A stretch of DNA of 64,000 nt from Paludibacteraceae bacterium (lineage in GTDB: Bacteria > Bacteroidota > Bacteroidia > Bacteroidales > Paludibacteraceae). The stretch is from contig JAFUWV010000004.1 of NCBI GenBank assembly GCA_017477325.1, positions 1 to 64,000 on the forward strand, in the 5' to 3' direction. The position numbers were made by a program, and so were the translations under genes. Positions within the stretch are counted from its first letter, which is position 1. Every line of letters starts with the position of its first letter. Positions 7,932 to 15,390 of this stretch are shown piece after piece. Under the pieces are notes generated by a model, which ran no database searches, was not told the DNA's origin, and worked only from the letters and a program-made list of their open reading frames with translations.

Positions 7932-8366
7932 TTATTGTTGCCACTGACTGAAAGGCATTTGTGCCAGCATATCGGCAGCTTGGTCGAGTCCTTCCTGCAG
8001 TTTTTTGTCGAGCATCATCTTGAACATCATCGGCAGATCGGCTTTCAGAGTGAGTTTCAGGCGCGTGTCCAGTTCCGCCACCTGTTTCATCTGTATCCAC
8101 ATGTTGGCTTGCACGGGTGCGCCTTCTGCGCCAAACTTGACAGTCTTGTTCTCCTCACGGTCGACAATACGGATACAAATCTTCTGCCCCAGTCCGTCCA
8201 CTTTGAAGCGTACGTAGTCGGCATCAAACTCCAGGTCTTTGATTTTGTCCTGCGGGATGAGGTCTCTGACGCGTTCGATGCTGCGCATGTCGCTCAGTGT
8301 GTGATACACCTCCGCCGCCGAAGCTTTTGCGCTGGTTATCTTGCTTTCGTATTTTACTTCTGCCAT
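7932..8366 (-). CDS. SRPBCC-fold (START-like) small protein
   Basis: The 144-residue product (start MAEVKYESKI) has the layout of SRPBCC/polyketide-cyclase-like proteins: an N-terminal strand, a helix pair (SAAEVYHTLSDMRSIERVRD), a run of strands (YVRFKVDGLGQKICIRIVD, TVKFGAEG) and a long C-terminal helix (KKLQEGLDQAADMLAQM). Such proteins form a cavity for a hydrophobic ligand, but none is known here. Its start overlaps the end of pyrE by 13 bases, which fits co-translation. I preferred this ATG over one 33 codons upstream because the longer form would overlap pyrE heavily. Confidence 0.75.
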   Translation of the reverse strand: MAEVKYESKITSAKASAAEVYHTLSDMRSIERVRDLIPQDKIKDLEFDADYVRFKVDGLGQKICIRIVDREENKTVKFGAEGAPVQANMWIQMKQVAELDTRLKLTLKADLPMMFKMMLDKKLQEGLDQAADMLAQMPFSQWQQ

Positions 8367-8986
8367 TTCTTCGGGTTCTTTTGCCAGTTGCGGAATATCA
8401 CTACATCTTCCTGAGAGATATAGCCAGTCTCCAGTGCGCGTTGCAGCACAGCCTCGAAGCCGCAAAGCGTATGGTGCTCAATGTCAGCATTCTCGAACCT
8501 GCGTGCTGTGTCAGGAAACTCGTAGTTGAAGATAGATATCAGTCCCATCACTTTGCATCCGTTCTTGCGAATGGCATCGACCACCTTCATGCTGTTCTGT
8601 CCTACGGACACCTGGTCTTCAATTATGACGACGTTCTGCCGAGGACGGAGATCGCCTTCTATCATGTTTTCGAAGCCGTGGTCTTTCGGTGTGGGGTGAA
8701 CATAGATGAACGGCAGTGACAATTCTTCCGCCACGAGCATGCCCATTGCAATGGCATTGGTAGCGACACCTGCTATCACATCCACGTCGGGGTACATCTC
8801 CACCACTTTGCGTGCCAGCTCAATCTTAATGATGTTACGCATGCGAGGGTAGGAGAGTATCTTGCGGTTGTCGCAATATATGGGGGAGTCCCAGCCGCTT
8901 GCCCATGTGAAAGGGTTGTGCGGTTGGAGCTTGATAGCCTTGACTTGCAGTAGTTTTTGTGCCACAAAATCCTCTAATTCTTTCAT
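8354..8986 (-). CDS. pyrE: Orotate phosphoribosyltransferase
   Basis: PyrE joins orotate to PRPP to make OMP in pyrimidine synthesis. The PRPP-binding segment VVIIEDQVSVGQNS is present, with two acidic residues in the usual place, and the N-terminal part has the family pattern (FTWASGWDSPIYCDNR, IAGVATNAIAMGML). At 210 residues the length is normal. It is first in a minus-strand operon running pyrE, SRPBCC gene, psd, deoC. Confidence 0.93.
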   Translation of the reverse strand: MKELEDFVAQKLLQVKAIKLQPHNPFTWASGWDSPIYCDNRKILSYPRMRNIIKIELARKVVEMYPDVDVIAGVATNAIAMGMLVAEELSLPFIYVHPTPKDHGFENMIEGDLRPRQNVVIIEDQVSVGQNSMKVVDAIRKNGCKVMGLISIFNYEFPDTARRFENADIEHHTLCGFEAVLQRALETGYISQEDVVIFRNWQKNPKKWQK

Positions 8987-9031
8987 AATCTTATGTTTTT
9001 ATATTTTCAGTAAGTACGTCTTTTCTCGTTA

Positions 9032-9039
9032 CAAAGGTA
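9032..9039 (-). promoter_or_regulatory. -7 box for the pyrE operon
   Basis: The minus strand reads TACCTTTG, the Bacteroidetes -7 box, 46 bases before the pyrE start. The -33 position reads TTTT rather than TTTG. Confidence 0.6.
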
Positions 9040-9106
9040 ATGCGTTTTTCTCAATATAAAAAACATATTTTTTATGTTCTTTAGCATAAAATGCTATTAG
9101 TTACGA

Positions 9107-9913
9107 TTAGTGCTTGTTTTCGTACTTGTCGATTTGTGCCTGCGCTATGTTGATTTGCTGTTCGAGCTGTCTGACATCAAGCATGGCAAGAGCCAATTGG
9201 CATGTCTCCGCAAGTGCCTGTTTCTCTGTCTGATTAAGATAGTACACATAGTTGCTGCCGCTGCCGCCCAAGGTCACTTTTATTCTGTCTTTGTCGTGTG
9301 CGGCGATGAACTTGAGAGCGGAGATAGCATCCTGTTCTTCAAGGTTGAGTATCTCGTAGTGGTTGCCATCGGTTTCGAACGAATGGGTTTTGCCGTTCAT
9401 CGTCTGATACTCTTCGCCTACGGTAAGAGTCAGTGACTCATGATTGACGGCTTTCTGTCCGCAGTAGTAGCTCTTCATGGCAATGCGTATATCTTCGTTG
9501 ACGTACGCCTGCAAGAAGCAGCGGTTGAAGTTGCGGTCGGTGGGCAGCTGCTTGTGGACATAGCGGCCGTAGAACTCATATTCGCCGTTTTTTTCGTTGT
9601 AGAACTTGCGCAGCATCTTGTCCACTTCGGGCAGCAGCGGCTGCAGGAGGGAGTCGGAGTATTGCAGGTTGCGCTTGGCTTCGATATATACAATGCTGTC
9701 CATGAGTGCTTTTGCCCGGCGGCGCACTTGTACCTGCTTGGGGTAGAGGAGGTGAACCGAGTCGAGTTGCAGTTTGGCGGCATTGAGGTTTCCGCACTCC
9801 ACCATCTGCTGTGCTGCGGCTACACGCTGCTCAGCCTGCTTGAGCTGTTTCTGCTTGGTGTTGCAACTGACCATTGCCAGCAGCATCAGTGCAAATAATA
9901 CAGTCTTTTTCAT
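9107..9913 (-). CDS. Lipoprotein with coiled-coil ends, function unknown
   Basis: The signal peptide ends in LLAMVSC with Cys17 as the likely lipidated residue. Just after it comes a coiled-coil-like stretch (KQLKQAEQRVAAAQQMVE), and the C-terminus is also predicted coiled (VRQLEQQINIAQAQIDKYE). The middle, about residues 90-230, is a globular region rich in Tyr with no motif I recognise. It lies 55 bases downstream of the 5'-nucleotidase gene on the same strand and is probably cotranscribed with it. An envelope role is inferred from the lipidation signal only. Confidence 0.7.
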   Translation of the reverse strand: MKKTVLFALMLLAMVSCNTKQKQLKQAEQRVAAAQQMVECGNLNAAKLQLDSVHLLYPKQVQVRRRAKALMDSIVYIEAKRNLQYSDSLLQPLLPEVDKMLRKFYNEKNGEYEFYGRYVHKQLPTDRNFNRCFLQAYVNEDIRIAMKSYYCGQKAVNHESLTLTVGEEYQTMNGKTHSFETDGNHYEILNLEEQDAISALKFIAAHDKDRIKVTLGGSGSNYVYYLNQTEKQALAETCQLALAMLDVRQLEQQINIAQAQIDKYENKH

Positions 9914-9968
9914 ACGATATGGGTTTTTACGCAGTCAATATATGAAGATCAATAATCAAAAAGCGAGG

Positions 9969-11525
9969 TTAGTGAATAACCCTGATTCTTCCTTGCGGCT
10001 CCAGGTAGTCGTTAGAAATATGTCCTCCGAGGTTCTTCTCGAGGAACTCCACAAAGACGTCGCGGTAGAGTCTGTCAGTACGTTCAACCACGTGGCAGTC
10101 TTTGAGCACATAGTAGAAGCCGCCGCCGGTGACACAGTAGTCGATGGTGGCAATGGTGTATGTTCTGTCCATGTCAAGCGGCTCGTACTGACCTGTCTGT
10201 CTGTTGAGCACTTCGACGTCAGTCACGGTGTGGCCAGCCACCCGTGCGGTGTATCGGAGTCCTGACACTTGCGGAAAATAGCCGTCTTCCAGTGGCAGGT
10301 TGGCAGTGCATTCCTCGAGGAGCTGCTGAATGGTGGCACCTTTGGCTTCCACGACCCACACATTGTTGTCGTACGGCAGTATGTCGGCTATGTCTCCGTA
10401 GGTGAGGTCACCAGCGAACTTCTGTGTGCGAATGCCACCTCCGTTGGCGAGTGCGATGTCAGCGCCACTGATGATGCGGTAGGCATCGCATACGAGGTCG
10501 CCCAGGTTGGTCTCTGCCTTCCGCACCTGCTGCCGTCCGTTCTCATCGAGTATGCGCAATGCTACATCGCTATGGCAGACAACACGTTGTGTGAGTTCGC
10601 GGAGCAGCTGCTTGACGCTGTCGGTGGTGGCACTGACGCGCTCGCTTTTGTACTTCTGAGCCTCTTTGTCGGGTATGAGAGTATTGGTGATCCTGCCGTC
10701 TTTTCCGATAAGCACTTTGCCAATGTTGAGGAACTTGGTGCCAGTCTGTGTAACCACAATCTTCTTCCCGTCGGCATTACGAACGCTGTCGCCCGGAACT
10801 ACATTATGTGTATGTCCGTCAAGCAGTATGTCTATGCCGCGCGTGTTGGCAATAAGCTCATGCGATTGGATATGCGTACTGTTGTCGTCCTCTCCGAGAT
10901 GCGAGATGACAACCACATAGTCCGCCCCTTTCTTGCGGGCTTTGTCGGCAGCTTTCTGTACAAGTCCGTAGAGTTGTTCGGGCCGGAGTTCGTACACCTG
11001 CTTGTCGCCCTGCATGAAAGCCGAAGCCTCAGTGTAGAGAGCGGTGGGAGTGACCACGCCTATGAATGCCAGTTTGGTCTTGCCGAATTTCTTTATTATA
11101 AAGGGTGCGTATACGGGTTTGCGTTTGCCGACCTTGAAGAAGTTGGCACAAGTGACAGGTGCGCCTATCTGCTTGAGCAGCTTTTCGGTATGGCTGACGG
11201 GGTAGTCGAACTCATGATTTCCGAGAGTGATGACGTCGTAGTCAACCTGCTGCATGATGTCGGCAATATACTGTCCGCGTGAGATAGCGCCTGCAGTGCC
11301 TCCTTGCACGAAGTCGCCGCATGAGACGACAGCAACGTAGGCCGTGTCCTGTATTGCGTCACGGAGTCCGGCGAGGGAGGTATAGCCATCAATCTGACAA
11401 TGCACGTCGTTCTCGTGCAGGATGACGATACTCTTGTCGGGAGTGTTGGTTTTGCGGGGTTTAGCCTCAGTGAAGTTGGTCACAGTGAGGCAGAGAAGTA
11501 ATGAAAAGAAGAGTCTTGTTTTCAT
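9969..11525 (-). CDS. 5'-nucleotidase / UshA-family metallophosphoesterase, exported
   Basis: A signal peptide (about 20 residues) precedes the metallophosphoesterase motifs VILHENDVHCQIDG, SCGDFVQGG, LGNHEFDYP, VVISHLGEDD and DGHTHNVV, which bind the two metal ions. The C-terminal 5'-nucleotidase domain follows (NLGDLVCDAYRIISGADIAL, ANGGGIRT, GGGFYY). The enzyme would split phosphate from nucleotides in the periplasm. The 518 residues fit UshA-like proteins. It overlaps the upstream HAD phosphatase gene by four bases (ATGA). Confidence 0.88.
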   Translation of the reverse strand: MKTRLFFSLLLCLTVTNFTEAKPRKTNTPDKSIVILHENDVHCQIDGYTSLAGLRDAIQDTAYVAVVSCGDFVQGGTAGAISRGQYIADIMQQVDYDVITLGNHEFDYPVSHTEKLLKQIGAPVTCANFFKVGKRKPVYAPFIIKKFGKTKLAFIGVVTPTALYTEASAFMQGDKQVYELRPEQLYGLVQKAADKARKKGADYVVVISHLGEDDNSTHIQSHELIANTRGIDILLDGHTHNVVPGDSVRNADGKKIVVTQTGTKFLNIGKVLIGKDGRITNTLIPDKEAQKYKSERVSATTDSVKQLLRELTQRVVCHSDVALRILDENGRQQVRKAETNLGDLVCDAYRIISGADIALANGGGIRTQKFAGDLTYGDIADILPYDNNVWVVEAKGATIQQLLEECTANLPLEDGYFPQVSGLRYTARVAGHTVTDVEVLNRQTGQYEPLDMDRTYTIATIDYCVTGGGFYYVLKDCHVVERTDRLYRDVFVEFLEKNLGGHISNDYLEPQGRIRVIH

Positions 11526-12304
11526 TGTTGCATGGTTTTAATGATGGTTAGTATGTCTTCGGGTTTGTCGGCCACGAATGGCGGGTTATAGGTGAGCAGT
11601 GTCTCCCGCGGGCAGAAGCCCCATGTGCAAGCCACTGCCGGCACGTCTGCATTTTTTGCCGTCTGCATATCGACATCAGAGTCACCGATGTAGATTACAG
11701 CGGAAAGACCGCTTTGCTCAAAGTCAAAAGCGGAAGGCCTATTATGCAGAGTAGGGCGGTCGGTGCGGGAGTCGGCAGTAATCAGGTTTTCTGCAACTGT
11801 CTTTGGTTGTTCCTCTTTCAGTGCATCGGTCTTGATTATTTCCTCTATGTCTCTGACTATCTGCGGGTCAGGTTTTCTGGGGCAGCCTTCTCTCTCTCCG
11901 AGCACCACGTCGAATAGCCCTGGAAAATAATGCCGGATAAGGTCTTCGGTGGCGGCCTGGTACTTGTTGGATGCGACTGCGAGCAGCCATCCTTGCTGTT
12001 TCATCTCGTGCAGCACTTCTATGATGCCTTCGTAGGGACGGGTATGCACTTTGTTGTGCGTGTTGTAGTAAGGAATGAACACTTGCCGGAGCCGGAGCAC
12101 GTTGTCTTCGGTGCGCGCTTCAGCCGGCAGAGCGCGCATGATGAGCCGGTTGACTCCGTTGCCCACCAAGTGAGGGTATTCTTCGGGTGTGTGTTCAGGA
12201 TAGCCAAACTGAGTGAGGGCATGGTTGCATGCACAGCCTAAGTCGCTGATAGTGTTGAGCAGTGTGCCGTCAAGGTCGAATATGGCAAGTTGGTATGTCG
12301 TCAT
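11522..12304 (-). CDS. HAD-family phosphatase, phosphoglycolate-phosphatase-like, with a 45-residue insertion
   Basis: The nucleophile motif FDLDGTLLNT lies at residues 9-18, motif II at ASNK (111-114), and the acidic motif GDSDVDM at 207-213, so the haloacid dehalogenase active site is complete. The family member is about 215 residues long; this one is 260. The excess lies at residues 157-201, between CPRKPDPQIV and IYIGDSD, and has no counterpart in relatives I recall. Its DNA (11702-11836) includes a repeat also found beside and within pdxB. Substrate is likely phosphoglycolate or a similar small phosphate ester. Confidence 0.85.
   Translation of the reverse strand: MTTYQLAIFDLDGTLLNTISDLGCACNHALTQFGYPEHTPEEYPHLVGNGVNRLIMRALPAEARTEDNVLRLRQVFIPYYNTHNKVHTRPYEGIIEVLHEMKQQGWLLAVASNKYQAATEDLIRHYFPGLFDVVLGEREGCPRKPDPQIVRDIEEIIKTDALKEEQPKTVAENLITADSRTDRPTLHNRPSAFDFEQSGLSAVIYIGDSDVDMQTAKNADVPAVACTWGFCPRETLLTYNPPFVADKPEDILTIIKTMQQ
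11704..11723 (+). repeat. 20-base dispersed repeat, copy 1 (inside the HAD gene)
   Basis: AAAGACCGCTTTGCTCAAAG. Near-identical copies are at 24214 and 24596. An inverted partner of CCGCTTT lies a little further on (AAAGCGG at about 11726-11732), so it could form a small hairpin. Confidence 0.75.
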
Positions 12305-12331
12305 TGAAGAGTCCGCATCTCAAATTCACGA

Positions 12332-12363
12332 CAAAGGTAATATGTTTTTCTCACATAGGCAAA
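12332..12363 (-). promoter_or_regulatory. Promoter for the HAD phosphatase-nucleotidase operon
   Basis: On the minus strand TTTG (12360-12363) is followed after 20 bases by TACCTTTG (12332-12339), 28 bases before the HAD start codon. Confidence 0.8.
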
Positions 12364-12545
12364 TGCCGTTGCTCATAAGTTCAAATTATCTTTTAGGAAA
12401 TGAATTATGCCGAATTCAAATCCGCAATTAAATGTTAGAAGTATCCCAAATAATTAATAACGAGACAAAGATACAGCGAACAAAGTGCAGTCTGTTCCGC
12501 TAAATTACGGAATGATTTTCGGGAAAGATGGTGTATTTTTGTACT

Positions 12546-12733
12546 GGTTACTGGTTACAGGTTACTGGTTACAGGTTACTGGATCCACGCTATTATGCCG
12601 CAGATAGAGGTTACTGGTTACTGGCTACTGGCTACTGATCCTCGCTATTATGCCGCAGATAGAGGTTACTGGATCCACGCTATTATGCCGCAACCATCAT
12701 TCTCCACCGGAGAATAATGGGTTACTGGTTACT
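12546..12733 (+). repeat. Composite heptamer array with interspersed 28-base units
   Basis: Five units of GGTTACW (12546-12580) are followed by a 28-base block beginning GGATCCACGCTATTATGCC, then four units of GGYTACT (12609-12636), a second block beginning GATCCTCGCTATTATGCC, one heptamer, and a third, partial block. A 7-bp inverted repeat (ATTCTCC at 12699, GGAGAAT at 12709) and two more heptamers (12720-12733) end the array. It occupies part of the 940-base gene-free region 12305-13246, which otherwise holds the two promoters and the structured leader described separately. Confidence 0.9.
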
Positions 12734-12830
12734 GTTGCGGGTAGGTTGGCCTGATGGTATAATGATGGTATAATGCTGTGAGCATTGTGTCAGATATTTT
12801 TAATTAGCGGATTGTAGGGAATATCACATA

Positions 12831-12862
12831 TTTGCATGTTTCAAGAAAAAGCTTTATCTTTG
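12831..12862 (+). promoter_or_regulatory. Promoter for the first glycan operon
   Basis: TTTG at 12831-12834, a 20-base spacer, and TATCTTTG at 12855-12862 make a consensus Bacteroidetes promoter. Transcription would begin near 12869, leaving a leader of about 375 bases before licD. Confidence 0.82.
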
Positions 12863-13051
12863 TAGGCGAAAGAGAAAGGTGTGTAGAGAGTGAGCGTTGT
12901 GCAACATTGCATTATGTGGTTTGTTAAGATACTTTTCTCATAGTTTTTGTAAACAGAAAATGCATAATAATAATAAATTGCCTATGAATTAACCATGCAC
13001 TGAGCGGCAGTGCAACGACATATTAATTAAGCGTTTTTGCTTGAGAATCTG

Positions 13052-13178
13052 GCATTCTGAAAAACTGGACACTTTTCATAGAATACACCAAGATACAAGT
13101 GAAGATGCTCATGCGTAAGCGTGGGCTTTCTTGTGAATATTCGGTGTATTAGGTAGTCCAGTTAAATCCTCAGAATGC
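13052..13178 (+). ncRNA. Structured 5' leader element upstream of the glycan operon
   Basis: Nested inverted repeats predict one long arm: GCATTCTG (13052) with CAGAATGC (13171); ACTGGAC (13064) with GTCCAGT (13156); AATACACC (13082) with GGTGTATT (13143); ACAAG (13095) with CTTGT (13130); and a terminal hairpin GCTCATGC-GTAA-GCGTGGGC (13107-13126) with wobble pairs. Its last two bases are also the first two of the terminator stem that follows, so the two structures could influence each other. This arrangement fits a cis-acting RNA that controls read-through into licD. I do not recognise a named riboswitch class. Confidence 0.72.
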
Positions 13179-13214
13179 GGATATTCTCAAAATGAGAAAG
13201 TCCGCGTTTTTTTT
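13177..13214 (+). terminator. Intrinsic terminator inside the leader (attenuator candidate)
   Basis: GCGGA-TA-TTCTCA / TGAGAA-AG-TCCGC with a 3-base loop is followed by G and eight T. It lies 33 bases before the licD start, on the same strand, downstream of the promoter. Confidence 0.85.
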
Positions 13215-13246
13215 GTGTATATCTGATAAATGTAGTAAAATCTAAT

Positions 13247-14152
13247 ATGTCAAAAAATAATTTACCTATAAGAATAGAGTTACCTGACAATTTTTTTGAT
13301 GTGGAAATCAGAAGTGGTTATAGGGTTGATGAACGTATGAAGAAAGTATGGGCAGTAGAGTTAGATTTACTCAATGAATTTATTAAGGTATGTGAAGAAA
13401 ATAATCTTAATTACTTTGTTGGTTTTGGAACACTATTAGGAACAATAAGGCATAAGGGTTTTATACCTTGGGATGATGATATAGATGTAATTATGCCAAG
13501 AGAAGATTTTGACAAGTTGCTAAAGATAGGTAATAAAGTATTTAAGCATCCTTATTTTTTTCAAACACCGAGTTCAGAGGAGAAAAGCTTTTTTCGCACT
13601 CATCCGCAGTTGCGCAATAGTCTCACCACAGGAGCAATATTAGAAGATATACATAAAGATATTAATAGAGGAATCTTTATGGATATTTTTGTGTTAGATG
13701 AGGTTTCTGAAGATAAAGTATTAAAGCATAGAGAAAATTTAAATAGATATCGTATTATTGGAAATATTATTACAGCATCACTTAATTTAGAATGTTCGTT
13801 TGATAAGAAAATTAAACGTGTCATTAAGTATATATTTTTCAGACTTTTCTATAACCCCAAGAAGTTGTTTAGTTTATTCCATAAAGAAGCTTCAAAGTAT
13901 AGAGGAAAAGGATATGATTTACTTGCCCATACAACTTTATTGTATCAAGATAGTGCAATATGGAACAAAGCGGATTGGGAAAATTATAAACTTATGACTT
14001 TTGAAAATCTGCCTGTTAGAGTCCCTTTAGGTTATGATAATATATTGAGAAAACATTATGGGGATTATATGACGCCTCATCGTAGTAATGGTAATCTTCA
14101 TGGGGAGATATTGTTGAATCCGGAAGTCTCTTATAAAATAGTTTGCAAATGA
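13247..14152 (+). CDS. LicD-family phosphotransferase
   Basis: The segment YFVGFGTLLGTIRHKGFIPW, followed by DDDIDVIMPREDF, is the nucleotidyltransferase-like core of LicD/fukutin proteins. Members transfer phosphocholine or other phosphate-linked groups from a CDP carrier to surface glycans. The 301-residue length is normal. The gene is clearly more AT-rich than the housekeeping genes around it, which points to horizontal transfer of the locus. With a glycerol-3-phosphate cytidylyltransferase two genes on, CDP-glycerol is a plausible donor; choline uptake genes (licA-C) are not in the window. The stop overlaps the next start (ATGA). Confidence 0.88.
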   Translation: MSKNNLPIRIELPDNFFDVEIRSGYRVDERMKKVWAVELDLLNEFIKVCEENNLNYFVGFGTLLGTIRHKGFIPWDDDIDVIMPREDFDKLLKIGNKVFKHPYFFQTPSSEEKSFFRTHPQLRNSLTTGAILEDIHKDINRGIFMDIFVLDEVSEDKVLKHRENLNRYRIIGNIITASLNLECSFDKKIKRVIKYIFFRLFYNPKKLFSLFHKEASKYRGKGYDLLAHTTLLYQDSAIWNKADWENYKLMTFENLPVRVPLGYDNILRKHYGDYMTPHRSNGNLHGEILLNPEVSYKIVCK

Positions 14153-14984
14153 GTTTACTGATTGAATTTTGGAAATTTTTAAGGCCAATAATAACTCGCT
14201 TAATAGTAAGTTTGATAAAGTTGAGAAAAAAGAATTCATATAAATTAATTCGTGATCTTAACAACTCTCAACTAATAGGAGCACATAAAGGTGCATATGG
14301 TTTCCCTGAGAATACATATGAGGCTGTGAAGAGTGCTTGTGAACAGGGTTATGCAATAATAGAAGTAGATGTAGCAGAAACTGCAGATGGACAGTTAGTG
14401 TTGATTCATGATGATACAATAGATAGAACAAGTGATGGTAGAGGAAGAATTACGGAATTGACTTATTCTCAATTGTCTAAGTTTGATTTCTCTAATGGAT
14501 TATATGGGGGGGTGATTATCAACAAGTTACGATTCCAAGATTGGCAGATATATTAGAGTTGATAAAAGAATATGATGTTATTTTGAATATTGATGTAGCC
14601 CGTACTGATAGATTAAAGAAAGATTCATATTTAAAGATTATTGATTTGATTAAGTTGTATGGGGTAGAAAATAAAGTTTATGTAGAGATTGATTGTAGTT
14701 TAAGTAGCATGACGAAGTGGCTGATGTATGAGCCAAATATAGTATACGAGTTTGCAAATGTTGCAAATGAAATTATATTTAGAAAGATTTTGCCGTTTGC
14801 AAAAGTATTATCTACAGCAGTAATACTAAATAGAAATATTAATCCAACAATAGTAAAACTATCTCATGAAAATGGTTTTGCTGTGTCATTTTGGACAGCA
14901 TCATGTGAAGAATTGATGCAATTAGCAATAAAAGAAGGCTATAATATTATAGGATGTGAATTCAAATATAATTGTACGATATGA
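14149..14984 (+). pseudogene. Glycerophosphodiester phosphodiesterase family gene, frameshifted at a G7 run
   Basis: The first part (ATG at 14149, stop at 14554-14556) carries an N-terminal hydrophobic segment and the GDPD active-site motifs IGAHKGAYGFPENT, IIEVDVAETADG and VLIHDDTIDRTSDG. After the G run at 14506-14512 the family sequence continues in another frame (GDYQQVTIPRLADILELIKE to CEFKYNCTI, end at 14984). One extra G (or two fewer) would restore a single protein of about 278 residues. Both halves are otherwise intact, without further stops, so the gene is either phase-variable, freshly broken, or affected by a sequencing error. The enzyme family cleaves glycerophosphodiesters to glycerol 3-phosphate; HKG replaces the more common HRG. 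Confidence 0.82.
14506..14512 (+). repeat. Seven-G homopolymer at the frameshift
   Basis: A run of seven G inside the GDPD gene marks the exact point where the coding frame changes. Eight G would be in frame. Confidence 0.9.
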
Positions 14985-15385
14985 AAACGATTCTAACATT
15001 TGGAGTTTTTGACTTATTGCATATAGGGCATATCAAGTTGTTTCAGCGAGCAAAACAGTTTGGCGACAAGTTAGTTGTTGCGATACAAGATGATGAATAT
15101 GTATCCAAATATAAATCTAATGTAGAATGTTTTTATAGTACCGAGCAAAGAGCATATATGGTTTCTTCTATTAAATATGTTGATGACATAATTATATATA
15201 GAGATGTAGATAAGGATATTTCTAAGATAGAATTTGACATTCTAGCACTTGGTGAAGACCAAAATCATGTTGGATTTAAAAAAGCCATTCAGTGGTGTTA
15301 TAATAACAACAAGGAAGTTGTTATATTACAAAGGACACAGGGAATATCTTCTTCAATGATAAAGGAATATACAAAGAATAATTAG
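14981..15385 (+). CDS. Glycerol-3-phosphate cytidylyltransferase (TagD-like)
   Basis: This 134-residue enzyme would make CDP-glycerol from CTP and glycerol 3-phosphate. It shows the cytidylyltransferase motifs TFGVFDLLHIGH near the N-terminus and RTQGISSSMIK near the end, the usual positions in TagD/GCT proteins. The length matches single-domain TagD. The ATG at 14981 overlaps the end of the preceding GDPD frame by four bases. Related enzymes act on other small phosphates, so the substrate is inferred from size and from its neighbours. The product could supply LicD. Confidence 0.85.
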   Translation: MKTILTFGVFDLLHIGHIKLFQRAKQFGDKLVVAIQDDEYVSKYKSNVECFYSTEQRAYMVSSIKYVDDIIIYRDVDKDISKIEFDILALGEDQNHVGFKKAIQWCYNNNKEVVILQRTQGISSSMIKEYTKNN

Positions 15386-15390
15386 TCCAC

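Noticed and set aside
7867-8100. N-terminal extension of 78 residues on psd
   Set aside because: The extra part translates repeat DNA and the end of the upstream gene; the family start is MKRPRIHREG.
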